A stretch of DNA of 64,000 nt, taken from Tsuneonella sediminis. Lineage in GTDB: Bacteria > Pseudomonadota > Alphaproteobacteria > Sphingomonadales > Sphingomonadaceae. The notes under the pieces are model-generated. The model was not told the DNA's origin and searched no databases. It worked only from the letters and a program-made list of their open reading frames with translations. Made by a program: the position numbers and the translations under genes. Shown piece by piece: positions 8,051-19,267 of the stretch; the stretch's first letter is position 1; every line of letters starts with the position of its first letter. The stretch spans positions 1,922,001 through 1,986,000 of the forward strand of contig NZ_JBNCBU010000001.1 of assembly GCF_051912845.1 (NCBI RefSeq), in the 5' to 3' direction.

Positions 8051-9898
8051 TCAACCCATTTTCTTGAACAGCCAGGCGAAGCTGCCACCGCTCCGGGGGG
8101 TCATTCCCTGCGCGACGATCTGCTGGATCGGCTGCGGACGACCCTGACCGTCGACCCACAGGCTCTCCTCGATCGACAGGTCCACGCCGTCGCCCGCCTG
8201 ACCCAGCCGGAACTGCCAGTAGCTGCCGTCGGGCAGCGCCAGCCCTGCGCCCCGCCCGTCCTCCGACAGACCGAGCTCGATCCCGGGACCCACGTGGAAC
8301 CGCAGGGCGAAACCGATCTTCCCGCGCTTGGCGGACTTTCCGGCTGGAACCAGCAGGTCTTCGCCGCGCAGCTCGCTTCCGTCGTCACGCAGGATGAGGA
8401 TCCGGCGGTGAACGAGGCCATGCCGCCCCGTGTAGCCGTCGTGGCTCGCTTCGAGCCGGGTCGCGGTGCCGTTTTCCAGCGGCATCATCCGGCGGTCGAT
8501 CTCGACCTCCGTGACGCCCGCCCCGAGCTTGCCGTGAAGCAGGACGGCGGTCGAGTTGGCGTCGTCGAGCACGAGCGTGGAATGCGCAGCGGTGGCGCGC
8601 AGGCCCTGCTCGATGCGCACGGGCACCTGCCCGCCGGCGAACGCCGCGCCGCCGCAGTTGACGACGATCCGCTGCGGACCATGGCTCAGTTCGAACGCCA
8701 GCGTCGAGGCGCAGCCCGAACGCGCGTGCTTCGCAAGCGGCGGCGGGGCGGCATCGAACTGGAGCACGGCCTTGCCCCCGGTCGCCCGCTGGTAGCCCCA
8801 CTGACGCGCTTCCTTGAGCGGCCGCGTGCGCACCCCGCTCGCGGCAACGAGGGTCGAAATGCGTTCGGCCGATACCGCGCCCGCGCCCTGCCACGAGCCG
8901 ATCCCGCCGTCTCCGTGCGTAAGGGCGAGGAGCGGGGGGACCAACAGGTTCAGCATCGCGTCGATCGCGGCGGGCGGTTCGCGCCGGACCGCGCGGTAGC
9001 AGGCCTTGAGCTCGACCAGCAGGGCGATCGCGTCGATCTGCGCCAGCGGGCTGCGCGAGAGCGCCCCTCCGTCTTCAGCCACGAACTCGCCGAGCGCTCT
9101 GATCAGCCCCGCTTCGCCGTAGAGCCGCCGCGGCTTGCCGTCAGGCAGCAGCAGGCCAGCTGCGACGATCGCGGTCCACCCGGTCACCTGGCCAAGTCCG
9201 TCAGGCGCCCTGGTGACGCTGCGGTCGAGCCAGCGCGCGGTCGTTTCCATCGCCGCCAGCGCGCGGGCGCGCAGCTTGCCGTCGCCCGACAGGATCAGCG
9301 GGGCGTGGACCAGCCAGCCCAGCAGGCGGAGCCCGGCGTTCTCGACGTGCCACGGCGTGCCTTTGCCCGGCGCGGGATTGGCGTTGAGCCAGGCGGCAAG
9401 CACGCGCTCGGCGGTCGCGGTACACTGTTCGCGCGGAGCGCAGGCGGCGAGGTCGCGCAACCAGGTGAACCCGTGGACCGCCCGCGCAAACGGCGGCGTC
9501 AGCGGCGCGGCGGGTGCGAAATCCATCTGGGCGATCGGCGCCTTCACGCCGTGCACAAAGAAATGTCCTGCGCGCAGCGCCACCCCTTGCGCGCGCTCGC
9601 CTCTCAACGGGCTTTCGACGGTGCCGAGCAGGCGGGGCCTGGCCGGCTTGCCGAACGGGCGCGCCAGCGTGCTGCCCGACACGCCGAGGCGATAGGCGAG
9701 CCGGATCAGGGCCTCTCCCGCCCCGACGGAGGGCGGGCCGAAATCGGCGATGGCGAGTGCGCGTCCCGGCTCGATGACCTCGCCGGGCCCCTCGTAGAGA
9801 GCATGTGGGTCGGTGCCAGGGCCGAGCGGTAGCGCGCGCGCCGCGCCGCTCGTGTCCGGAGCGCGCTCGCGGACCTGCTCGAGCGCGGCGTCTGCCAT
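8051..9898 (-). CDS. Heparinase II/III-family protein
   Basis: A 615-residue protein with an alpha-helical N-terminal half and a beta-rich C-terminal half typical of heparinase II/III-like polysaccharide lyases ('VVNCGGAAFAGG', 'STLVLDDANSTAVLL', 'RHGLVHRRILILRDDGSEL'). No signal peptide is evident, so a secreted polysaccharide lyase is doubtful; an intracellular or envelope glycan role is possible. Its ATG overlaps the rpe stop by one base (TAATG), so the two are translationally coupled. The true substrate cannot be inferred. Confidence 0.85.
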   Translation of the reverse strand: MADAALEQVRERAPDTSGAARALPLGPGTDPHALYEGPGEVIEPGRALAIADFGPPSVGAGEALIRLAYRLGVSGSTLARPFGKPARPRLLGTVESPLRGERAQGVALRAGHFFVHGVKAPIAQMDFAPAAPLTPPFARAVHGFTWLRDLAACAPREQCTATAERVLAAWLNANPAPGKGTPWHVENAGLRLLGWLVHAPLILSGDGKLRARALAAMETTARWLDRSVTRAPDGLGQVTGWTAIVAAGLLLPDGKPRRLYGEAGLIRALGEFVAEDGGALSRSPLAQIDAIALLVELKACYRAVRREPPAAIDAMLNLLVPPLLALTHGDGGIGSWQGAGAVSAERISTLVAASGVRTRPLKEARQWGYQRATGGKAVLQFDAAPPPLAKHARSGCASTLAFELSHGPQRIVVNCGGAAFAGGQVPVRIEQGLRATAAHSTLVLDDANSTAVLLHGKLGAGVTEVEIDRRMMPLENGTATRLEASHDGYTGRHGLVHRRILILRDDGSELRGEDLLVPAGKSAKRGKIGFALRFHVGPGIELGLSEDGRGAGLALPDGSYWQFRLGQAGDGVDLSIEESLWVDGQGRPQPIQQIVAQGMTPRSGGSFAWLFKKMG

Positions 9899-10560
9899 TA
9901 CTGCGCGCCTTTCAGCGCGGCGATGTTGGCCGCGTATCGATCCGGCCCGCCCTTGAATGTCGCCGAGCCCGCCACGAGCACATCAGCCCCGGCATCGACG
10001 CACTGGCGCGCGGTCACCGCGTCGACCCCGCCGTCGACTTCGAGGTGGATCTCCCGGCCGGACTTGTCGATCATCTTGCGAACCGCCTCGATCTTGCGGA
10101 GCTGGCTCGAGATGAAGCTTTGCCCGCCGAAACCCGGATTGACGCTCATGACGAGGACGAGGTCGATCTCGTCGATGAGATAGTCCAGCATCTTGGCGGG
10201 GGTCGCGGGGTTAAGGCTGATCCCAGCCTTCTTGCCGAGCGTCCTGATCGCCTGGACGGTGCGGTGGACGTGCGGGCCGGCTTCGGGATGCACGGTGATG
10301 ATGTCCGCGCCCGCGTCGGCGAATGCTTCCAGCCAGTTGTCGACCGGGCTGACCATCAGGTGGACGTCGAATGGCTTGTCGGTGTGAGGACGCAGAGCCT
10401 TCACCACCCCGGGTCCGATCGTGAGATTGGGGACATAATGCCCGTCCATCACGTCCACGTGGATCCAGTCGCAGCCGGCCGCGTCGATCGCGCGCACTTC
10501 CTCCCCCAGCCGCGCGAAGTCGGCGGAAAGGATGGAGGGGCTGATGAGCGGGGCGGCCAT
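9898..10560 (-). CDS. rpe: Ribulose-phosphate 3-epimerase
   Basis: Rpe interconverts ribulose-5-phosphate and xylulose-5-phosphate in the pentose phosphate pathway. The 220-residue TIM barrel shows 'ISPSILSADF', 'HVDVMDGHYVPNLTIGP', 'VMSVNPGFGGQSF' and 'LEVDGGV', covering the metal ligands and phosphate loop. The ATG at 10560 places the first motif at residue 6; the longer open frame upstream is not conserved. It is the first gene of a coupled pair with the heparinase-like gene, with purH beyond. The 229 bases upstream to the DUF2141 gene contain no identifiable feature. Confidence 0.97.
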   Translation of the reverse strand: MAAPLISPSILSADFARLGEEVRAIDAAGCDWIHVDVMDGHYVPNLTIGPGVVKALRPHTDKPFDVHLMVSPVDNWLEAFADAGADIITVHPEAGPHVHRTVQAIRTLGKKAGISLNPATPAKMLDYLIDEIDLVLVMSVNPGFGGQSFISSQLRKIEAVRKMIDKSGREIHLEVDGGVDAVTARQCVDAGADVLVAGSATFKGGPDRYAANIAALKGAQ

Positions 10561-10789
10561 GCAATCGGGCTCCAGATGCCTGCTCCTTCGCTTAATCATC
10601 GGCCGCGCGCGGGCACAAGCGAGCGGGCCCGCTTTTCCACACGCCCCGGGGTCAAAATCCCGCGATGTGCCGGACGGAGACACGATTGCCGGCAATTCAG
10701 GGCAAATTCAGCCCGCCAACGCCAGTTTCGCATCCGACCACCGGGGCCTCGCGGCGATCACGGCTTGAGCCGGTCGCCTTTCCCGCCAT

Positions 10790-11302
10790 ATGGACACTCC
10801 CATGATCTCGACCCGCCTCCGCCTTCCCGCTGCCTTGCTCGCCACCGGTGCGCTCGCGCTCGGCGCTGCCGTGCCGGTCCAGGCGCAGTACCGCGAGAAG
10901 ATCGCCAACGACATGAGCCAGTGCCGCAGCGACAGCGGCCCCGCGGTTCTCGTCACCGTCGACGGGGTCAAGGCCGGAAAGGGCCGGATCCGCGTGCAGA
11001 GCTATCGCGCCACTCAGGGCGAATGGCTCGCCAAGGGCCGCTGGCTCGCCCGCGTCGAGGCGCCGGCAAGGGCCGGAACGATGACCTTCTGCGTGCCGGT
11101 CCCGGGTGCAGGGTCCTATGGCATCGCGGTCCGCCACGACCTCGACGGCGATGGCGAAACAGACCTGATGAGCGACGGCGGGGGCATGTCGAACAACCCG
11201 TCGATCAACATCTTCAACCTCGGCAAGCCGAGCTACAAGAAGACCGCGTTCACGGTCGGCAACGGGGTCAAGTCGATCCGCATCCAGATGCGCTACATGT
11301 GA
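10790..11302 (+). CDS. Secreted DUF2141 domain protein
   Basis: A 170-residue exported protein. Residues 1-33 form a Sec signal peptide ending in a plausible A-Q-A cleavage site. The mature part matches DUF2141, with 'YGIAVRHDLDGDGETDLMSDG' split over an Asp-rich turn that resembles a calcium-binding loop. Function is unknown; such proteins are common in Sphingomonadales envelopes. The in-frame ATG at 10802 would give a shorter signal peptide and is equally possible. Its last ten bases overlap the end of the convergent gene at 11293. Confidence 0.8.
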   Translation: MDTPMISTRLRLPAALLATGALALGAAVPVQAQYREKIANDMSQCRSDSGPAVLVTVDGVKAGKGRIRVQSYRATQGEWLAKGRWLARVEAPARAGTMTFCVPVPGAGSYGIAVRHDLDGDGETDLMSDGGGMSNNPSINIFNLGKPSYKKTAFTVGNGVKSIRIQMRYM

Positions 11303-12192
11303 GCCTCGCGGCGGGTCCGCCAGACCCGCCACAGGACGCCGGGCGCCGCGAGCAATGGATGCCTTTCCCGCCACGGGGTGACCTCCACGCGGACGCCGGT
11401 GTGGCGCTCGATTTTCCACGCCGCATATGCAGCCGCGCCGTCGAACGTGGCGCTTGCCTTGACCAGCCGCAAAAGGTTCAGCGGCTTGCCGAGCCGGGCG
11501 CGGGCGCGCCACCAGGCAAGGACGCGCCGCCGTTCGGCCTGGCGCAGGTGCGGTGCCAGGAGCCCCTTCTCGCGATCGAAGGCGATCCCTGCCGCCTCCC
11601 ACGCGAGCGGGAGAAGCCCATCGAAGTGATCGGCATTGACCGACAGTATATCGCTTTCGCGCCCCGTCTTCTCGACCCGGAACTCGGCCTCGTAGGTCGC
11701 GCGGAACAGGGCACGCCAGAACTCCTCCGGATGGCCGCGTTTCGGGCCGAGCGCAGCGGCGAGGCGGGCGGCGGTCCGTGCCGCACCTGCGATCGCCTCG
11801 ACGGCATCGGCGCGGGCCGCTTCGTCGCGCGCCCAGACGAGCCCTGCCGGCTGCACGAAGCGCGCCCAGATCGTCGTGTCGCGTGATTCACCCGCTGCCG
11901 CCCGGGCGAAAGTGTCGAGCGCCATGGTCGCAATCTTGGCCCGTAATACCCGTCCATCGCGGGTCCATTCGCGGTACGACACGCGCGGCCAGATCCGCTC
12001 CACCTGCGGACCCGGCAGAAGGACGTAGAAATCGAGCACCCCGTCGAGCGAGCCGGTCCTGAGGTTCGATCCGTAGAACAGCACCGCCCGCGCCCCGTTT
12101 TCCTGGCCCAGTTCGCCCGCGATGGCGACGACGGCGGGGTGGACAGGCGCGCCGAGAGAGGCCGCAATGCGGGCCTGAAGTTCGCCGGTCAT
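11293..12192 (-). CDS. Nucleotidyltransferase-like protein of unknown function
   Basis: A 299-residue protein with no clear family assignment. Near the N-terminus 'AVLFYGSNLRTGSLDG' followed by 'LDFYVLL' resembles the start of the nucleotidyltransferase fold, with G41-S42 and the first acidic residue D54. The second acidic position is a tyrosine (D-F-Y instead of D-x-D/E), so catalysis may be altered or lost. Its ATG overlaps the stop of the upstream lipid-kinase gene as ATGA, implying a joint role, possibly in lipid or lipid-linked sugar metabolism. This functional link is inference. Confidence 0.6.
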   Translation of the reverse strand: MTGELQARIAASLGAPVHPAVVAIAGELGQENGARAVLFYGSNLRTGSLDGVLDFYVLLPGPQVERIWPRVSYREWTRDGRVLRAKIATMALDTFARAAAGESRDTTIWARFVQPAGLVWARDEAARADAVEAIAGAARTAARLAAALGPKRGHPEEFWRALFRATYEAEFRVEKTGRESDILSVNADHFDGLLPLAWEAAGIAFDREKGLLAPHLRQAERRRVLAWWRARARLGKPLNLLRLVKASATFDGAAAYAAWKIERHTGVRVEVTPWRERHPLLAAPGVLWRVWRTRREAHM

Positions 12193-13157
12193 GGAACCAC
12201 GAACGACAGCTCCGGCCCCTCGACGATTTCGTAGCGCCCGGCCGGAAAGGCCTCGCCATCAAGAATGAAGCGGTCGGAGAGGTCGATTTCCAAACGGTCG
12301 GTGGCGCAGCGGTGGACTCCGTTCGGGGCGAGCCAGTCGCTTTCCCATCCCGCCGCGATCGCCGGGACCATCGCCATGACCCGGCGGCGGGGATGGTCGA
12401 TCACCGCAAGCTTCAGCCCGCGAAGACGGGGAAACGGCCTGGCGCCCGCGGGGAAACGGTCGAGCGTTGAGGCCAGCAACATCGTGCGTCTTGCAGGATC
12501 GCCCCACCGGCTGCGCGGCAGTTCGCTGCGCTCCTTGCCGGTGCGGACGGTCATTTCGACCCCGCGCCGCCAGCGGTTCCGGTCGGTGCCGAGCAGCGCC
12601 TGAACCACGCCCCAGGCCGTCGTCGCGCCAACCGCCAGGCTGTCGAAGGCGCCGAGCCGGTGCGCATCCTGTCCGGCGGCGATCGCGGTAGTGAATATCC
12701 CTGCGCCGAAAATGAAACCGGCAAGCTCGCCCCCGCTCTCGCGGTCGCGCACGATCAGCGGGCGGCGCACCACCCGGCGGCCGTGCGCCATCGCCTCGAT
12801 CACGCCGCGCACGTTCCAGTCCTTCGGCGCTCCCAGGTCGACGTTGAGCGCGTTGGTCTTGCCCGCCGGGATCACCGCCAGCTCGGGCCAGTCGCCGCGA
12901 AAGACCGGCAGTCCGGCCGTCAGCACGTCGCGCACGGTCCCGTCGCCTCCGCTCACGACGACGCACGCCACGCCCTTGGTCGCGAATTCCTCGAGCACCG
13001 GGCGCAGGTCGCCCCGCCGGTCCGGGGCAGCGACGTGCACGCCCGGCAGCGCCGCGACCGATTCGCGCAGTTTCGCGTTGCGGTGGCTGCGCGGGTTGAA
13101 GATCACCCCGACGCACGGCGCCGGGCGGTCGTTCAAGGAAATGCTGGTGGAGGCCAT
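12189..13157 (-). CDS. Diacylglycerol kinase-like lipid kinase
   Basis: A 322-residue member of the diacylglycerol/sphingosine kinase catalytic family. The ATP-binding signature 'VVVSGGDGTVRDVL' lies near residue 68, and 'AVIPAGKTNALNVDLG' follows, both typical of the DagK/YegS fold. The lipid substrate is not determinable; in sphingolipid-making bacteria it could be a sphingoid or ceramide kinase, but this is speculation. The ATG at 13157 precedes 'VGVIFNPRSHRN'. It is translationally coupled to the nucleotidyltransferase-like gene downstream and divergent from the M20 gene. Confidence 0.85.
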   Translation of the reverse strand: MASTSISLNDRPAPCVGVIFNPRSHRNAKLRESVAALPGVHVAAPDRRGDLRPVLEEFATKGVACVVVSGGDGTVRDVLTAGLPVFRGDWPELAVIPAGKTNALNVDLGAPKDWNVRGVIEAMAHGRRVVRRPLIVRDRESGGELAGFIFGAGIFTTAIAAGQDAHRLGAFDSLAVGATTAWGVVQALLGTDRNRWRRGVEMTVRTGKERSELPRSRWGDPARRTMLLASTLDRFPAGARPFPRLRGLKLAVIDHPRRRVMAMVPAIAAGWESDWLAPNGVHRCATDRLEIDLSDRFILDGEAFPAGRYEIVEGPELSFVVP

Positions 13158-13246
13158 GTCAGTCACCTCGCCCTTAGATGGAGGGGGCGGTGGCGGGCCA
13201 CAAGTTTTTGCCGCCCGTCGCCTCAAGTCGCGCTATCGTGCCGGAC

Positions 13247-14455
13247 ATGCTGCATCCTGACCTGCTCGATTCGGCGCGCGCGATTTCCGACCGTATCGTC
13301 TCGCTGCGCCGCGCGATCCACGCCGAGCCCGAAATCGGGCTCCAGACCCCGCTGACGCTTGCCAAGGTCCGCCAGGCCCTGGCCCATCTACCGCTCGAAT
13401 GGCGCGAGGGCGGGACCACAACCGGCGCCGTCGCAACGCTCAGGGGCGCGTGCGCGGGCGCCCCCTCGCACGGCAGGGTGCTCCTGCGCGGCGACATGGA
13501 CGCGCTGCCGATGCCTGAAGAGACGGGCCTCGATTTCGCCTCGACGATCCCGGGACGCATGCACGCCTGCGGGCACGACACGCATACCGCGATGCTGGCG
13601 GGCGCGGCCGAGCTGCTCTGCGCTCGCCGCGACGAGATCGCGGGCGAGGTCCAGTTCATGTTCCAGCCCGGCGAGGAGGGGTACCACGGCGCCCGGCACA
13701 TGCTCGACGACGGGCTGATAGACCCGCTGCCTGACGCTGCGTTCGCGCTGCACGTGATGCCCAACGCGCGGCATGGCGCGGTTGCCGGACGCGCCGGGCC
13801 GCTGATGGCCGCGGCCGACGAGTTCGACATCGCCATCGAGGGGCGCGGCGGGCACGCGTCGATGCCGCACGACACGCGCGATCCGGTGCCGGCGGCATGC
13901 GCGGTGGTGTCGGCGTTGCAGGCGGCCGTCACCCGCCGCTTCAACGCCGCCGACGCGGTCGTCGTCACCGTCACGGTGATCGAGGGCGGGACGGCGCACA
14001 ACGTCATCCCCGACCGGGTCAGGCTGCGGGGGACCATGCGCACGCTTTCGCCCGCCAACCGCGCGCTCGTGCACGAACTGGTCGAACAGACCGCGCGGGG
14101 AGTCGCGGCGGGTTACGGGGTCGAGGCCGTGGTGACGATCCGCCACGGTTTTCCCGTTACCGTCTGCGACGAGCGGGCGGTCGCACTGGGCCGCGCGGTC
14201 ACGGGCGACCTCTTCGGCAATGATGCATGGACCCCGTTGCCTGCGCCGATCATGGGGGCAGAGGACTTCTCCTACCTCCTCGAGAAGGTGCCCGGCGCGA
14301 TGTTCTTCCTCGGCGTTGCGCACGAGGGCGACGACTGGCGCTCGTGCTGCTCGATCCATTCCACTCGCATGGTGGTCGACGAGAGCGTGCTGCCGCGCGG
14401 GTCCGCGCTGCTCGCCGGATGCGCCTTGCGGTTCCTCGAAAAGGGTTTCGCGTAA
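13247..14455 (+). CDS. M20 family amidohydrolase/peptidase
   Basis: A 402-residue zinc metallohydrolase of the M20D group (hippurate hydrolase, N-acyl-amino-acid or N-acetyl-diaminopimelate deacylase type). Metal-site motifs are 'RGDMDALPM' (residue 81), 'HACGHDTHTAM' with C108 and H110, and 'FQPGEEGYHGA'. The inserted dimerisation domain contains 'GRGGHASMPHDTRDPV', which is typical. The exact N-acyl substrate is unknown. The ATG at 13247 starts just before the first helix; longer extensions have no homology. It precedes an acyl-CoA ligase on the same strand with 84 bases between them. Confidence 0.9.
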   Translation: MLHPDLLDSARAISDRIVSLRRAIHAEPEIGLQTPLTLAKVRQALAHLPLEWREGGTTTGAVATLRGACAGAPSHGRVLLRGDMDALPMPEETGLDFASTIPGRMHACGHDTHTAMLAGAAELLCARRDEIAGEVQFMFQPGEEGYHGARHMLDDGLIDPLPDAAFALHVMPNARHGAVAGRAGPLMAAADEFDIAIEGRGGHASMPHDTRDPVPAACAVVSALQAAVTRRFNAADAVVVTVTVIEGGTAHNVIPDRVRLRGTMRTLSPANRALVHELVEQTARGVAAGYGVEAVVTIRHGFPVTVCDERAVALGRAVTGDLFGNDAWTPLPAPIMGAEDFSYLLEKVPGAMFFLGVAHEGDDWRSCCSIHSTRMVVDESVLPRGSALLAGCALRFLEKGFA

Positions 14456-14539
14456 AGCCGCTTGCGCCGCTCGGTTGCTCTCGGCAACCTGTTCCGCACA
14501 GGCAATCGCCGGGGCGACCCGGCGGACCGGGAGAGGCCG

Positions 14540-16078
<1,539 letters not shown>

Positions 16079-16133
16079 GCCACCGTCTCACTACGCTTGA
16101 TTGCGGCGGAAACCGGGTGCAGGGGCGCGGGCC

Positions 16134-19100
16134 ATGTCGCGCCTTGTTCCCGTCGATCGCCACGCCCTGCGTCTTGCCTACAGGATGGAGGAGAACGCCT
16201 GCGCTTCCGAGCGCATCCGCATGGCCGCGCCTGCTGAGGCCGTGCATGAAGAAGCGGCGCGCATCGCTTCGAGGCTGATCGAGGGCGCCCGTGCGCGCAA
16301 GGCGAGCGGCCTGGACGCGTTTCTGCAGACCTATGGCCTCGACACCGAAGAGGGCATCGCGCTGATGTGCCTGGCGGAGGCCCTGCTGCGTGTGCCCGAC
16401 GCGGCGACTGCGGATGCGCTGATAAAGGACAAGATCGGCCATATCGACTGGGGCGAGCATCTCGGCGAATCGAGCTCGACCTTCGTCAACGCGGCGACTT
16501 TCTCGCTCATGCTGACGGGTGAAGTGCTCGAGCGGCCCGAACTGCACCAGCGCGGCATGGGGCGCACCCTGCGCGGGGCCATGAACCGGCTCGGCGAGCC
16601 GGTGATCCGCAAGGCGACCCTCCAGGCGATGCGCATTCTGGGCGGGCAGTTCGTGTTCGGCCGCACGATCGACGAGGCCCTGAAGCGGGCCGTGCCCGAG
16701 CGGGCGCGCGGACTCACCCACAGCTTCGACATGCTTGGCGAGGCGGCGATGACGTTCGAGGACGCGAACCGCTACCGCGCGAGCTACGAGCGGGCGATCG
16801 ACCGGCTCGCGCGCGAGACGAAGAGGGGCTGGGAAACCTCGCCTGGAATCTCGGTGAAACTGTCCGCGCTCTACCCGCGCTACGACTTCCTTCACGCCGA
16901 GGCAGCGACGGCGGAACTGGTGCCGATGCTCAAGGAACTGGCCGGCAAGGCGCGCGACGCCGGCATGCATTTCACGATCGACGCCGAGGAAGCCGAGCGG
17001 CTCGAGCTGTCGATGGACATTATCGAGGCGCTGGTCGCCGACGACGACCTGTTCGCCCGTGCTGACGGGACTGGCTGGACCGGGTTCGGTCTTGCCGTGC
17101 AGGCCTACCAGAAGCGAGCGGTCCACTTGTGCGACTGGATCGCCAAGCTGGCGCGGCGGCACGGACGGCGGCTGTTCGTCCGGCTGGTCAAGGGCGCCTA
17201 CTGGGACAGCGAGATCAAGCTTTCGCAAGTCGGCGGCTATGCCGACTACCCGGTATTCACCCGCAAGGTCGCAACCGACGTCAGCTACCTCGCTTGCGCG
17301 GCGAAGCTGTTCGAGGCGGCCGACGCGATCTACCCGGCTTTCGCCACTCACAACGCCTACACGATCGGTGCCGTGAAGGCGCTGTCCAGGGGGCGCAGCT
17401 TCGAGTTCCAGCGCCTGCATGGGATGGGCGAGGACGTGTACGACGAACTCGCGAAGCTGGAGGGCGACCGCAAGACGCCCGTTCGCATCTATGCACCGGT
17501 CGGCGTGCACAAGGACCTGCTTGCGTACCTCGTGCGCCGGCTGCTGGAAAACGGTGCCAATTCCAGCTTCGTCAACCGGATGGCCGATGCCGGCGTGCCC
17601 GTCGCGGAGCTAACCGGCGATCCGATAGCCGAGCTGTCCGCTCTGGAGCCCAAGCGCAACCCGTCGATCCCGTTGCCACCCGACATCTTTGGCAATCGCG
17701 CGAATAGCGCAGGCGTCGACCTTGCCGACCCGCTGGTGCGGGGGCCGCTGCTGGAGGAACTCGCGCGCCTGGAGGACCGACACTGGGATGCCGGTCCGAC
17801 TTTCCAGGGCGAACAATCGGGCGAAGTCGCGCCGATCACCTCGCCGCAGGACCTGACGCACGAGGTCGGCGCACGCCGCGACGCCACCGCCGAGGAAATC
17901 GCCGCGGCGATCGGCCGGGCCGAGGCGATCCAGCCGGGCTGGAACGCCCTTGGCGGCGAGAAGCGGGCGCTCCTGCTCGAAGCCGCGGCCGATGCCTTCG
18001 AGGCGCATACGCCGGAATTTCTCTCGCTCTGCCAGCGCGAGGCGGGCAAGACCCTCGTCGACGGCGTGCTCGAGGTGCGCGAGGCGGTCGATTTCCTGCG
18101 GTTCTACGCGGGCGAGGCGCGGCGGCTGTTTTCGACCCCGATCCCGCTCCCTGGCCCCACAGGCGAGGAGAACCGCCTGAGCCTTGCGGGACGCGGGGTG
18201 TTCGCGACGATTTCTCCGTGGAACTTCCCGCTCGCGATCTTCATCGGCCCGGCCGCCGCCGCGCTGGCGGCGGGCAACACGGTCGTCGCCAAGCCTGCCG
18301 AGCAGACCCCGTTGATCGCGGCGCTTGCGGTCCGGCTGTGTCACGAGGCGGGCATTCCGGAAGAGGTGTTCCAGCTGCTTCCGGGCGGGAGCGAGGTGGG
18401 CCAGCTCATCACGTCGGACCCGCGCATCGCGGGCGTCGCCTTCACCGGCTCGACCCAGACCGCGCAGGCGATCAACCGCAGCCTTGCCGCGCGCGAAGGG
18501 CCGATCGCCACGCTCATCGCGGAGACCGGCGGCCAGAACGCGATGATCGTCGACAGTTCGGCGCTGCCCGAACAGGTCACCCGCGACGTGGTCAACAGCG
18601 CTTTCCAGAGCGCGGGCCAGCGGTGCAGCGCGCTGCGCGTGCTCTATCTGCAGGACGACGTCGCCGACGAGATGATGCGGATGATCAAGGGCGGGTTCGA
18701 AGCTCTCGAGATCGGCGACCCGGCCGAGCTCGACACCGACGTCGGCCCCGTGATCGACGAGGATGCCCGCGCCGCGCTCGAGCGCCACGTCGCCCGGCGC
18801 AAGAAGGAAGGGCGACCGGTCTGGCGCCGCAAGCTGTCCAAGGGCACGGGCAAGGGGTGTTTCGTCGCCCCGACGATCATCGAGATCGCCTCGATCAAGG
18901 ACCTGCGCCGCGAGAACTTCGGGCCCGTCCTCCACGTGGCGCGATACCCGGCGCACGAGCTTGAACGGGTGATCGGCGACATCAATTCGGTCGGCTTCGG
19001 CCTGACGCTCGGTCTCCACAGCCGGATCGCCGAGACGCGGCGGACCGTCGAGCGGCTCGCGAGAGTGGGCAATCTCTACGTCAATCGCAACCAGATCGGC

Positions 19101-19256
19101 GCGGTCGTCGAAAGCCAGCCGTTCGGTGGCGAAGGACTGTCCGGCACCGGACCCAAGGCCGGGGGGCCACATTACGTCCTCCGGTTCGCGACCGAGCGGG
19201 TGGTCTGCATCGACACCACCGCGGCCGGGGGGAACGCCAGCCTGCTTGCGTCGTAG
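16134..19256 (+). CDS. putA: Bifunctional proline dehydrogenase/glutamate-semialdehyde dehydrogenase
   Basis: PutA oxidises proline to glutamate in two steps at the membrane surface. Of about 1040 residues, the N-terminal half is the FAD proline dehydrogenase barrel ('LVKGAYWDSEIK', 'ATHNAYTIG'), and the C-terminal half is the NAD aldehyde dehydrogenase with catalytic cysteine in 'FQSAGQRCSALRVL' and 'IAETGGQNAMIV'. It lacks the N-terminal ribbon-helix-helix DNA-binding domain, so it is not a self-repressing trifunctional form. The ATG at 16134 follows aggggc; an ATG at 16188 is possible. A TetR gene converges on it. Confidence 0.95.
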   Translation: MSRLVPVDRHALRLAYRMEENACASERIRMAAPAEAVHEEAARIASRLIEGARARKASGLDAFLQTYGLDTEEGIALMCLAEALLRVPDAATADALIKDKIGHIDWGEHLGESSSTFVNAATFSLMLTGEVLERPELHQRGMGRTLRGAMNRLGEPVIRKATLQAMRILGGQFVFGRTIDEALKRAVPERARGLTHSFDMLGEAAMTFEDANRYRASYERAIDRLARETKRGWETSPGISVKLSALYPRYDFLHAEAATAELVPMLKELAGKARDAGMHFTIDAEEAERLELSMDIIEALVADDDLFARADGTGWTGFGLAVQAYQKRAVHLCDWIAKLARRHGRRLFVRLVKGAYWDSEIKLSQVGGYADYPVFTRKVATDVSYLACAAKLFEAADAIYPAFATHNAYTIGAVKALSRGRSFEFQRLHGMGEDVYDELAKLEGDRKTPVRIYAPVGVHKDLLAYLVRRLLENGANSSFVNRMADAGVPVAELTGDPIAELSALEPKRNPSIPLPPDIFGNRANSAGVDLADPLVRGPLLEELARLEDRHWDAGPTFQGEQSGEVAPITSPQDLTHEVGARRDATAEEIAAAIGRAEAIQPGWNALGGEKRALLLEAAADAFEAHTPEFLSLCQREAGKTLVDGVLEVREAVDFLRFYAGEARRLFSTPIPLPGPTGEENRLSLAGRGVFATISPWNFPLAIFIGPAAAALAAGNTVVAKPAEQTPLIAALAVRLCHEAGIPEEVFQLLPGGSEVGQLITSDPRIAGVAFTGSTQTAQAINRSLAAREGPIATLIAETGGQNAMIVDSSALPEQVTRDVVNSAFQSAGQRCSALRVLYLQDDVADEMMRMIKGGFEALEIGDPAELDTDVGPVIDEDARAALERHVARRKKEGRPVWRRKLSKGTGKGCFVAPTIIEIASIKDLRRENFGPVLHVARYPAHELERVIGDINSVGFGLTLGLHSRIAETRRTVERLARVGNLYVNRNQIGAVVESQPFGGEGLSGTGPKAGGPHYVLRFATERVVCIDTTAAGGNASLLAS

Positions 19257-19267
19257 CCGGCGCGCGG

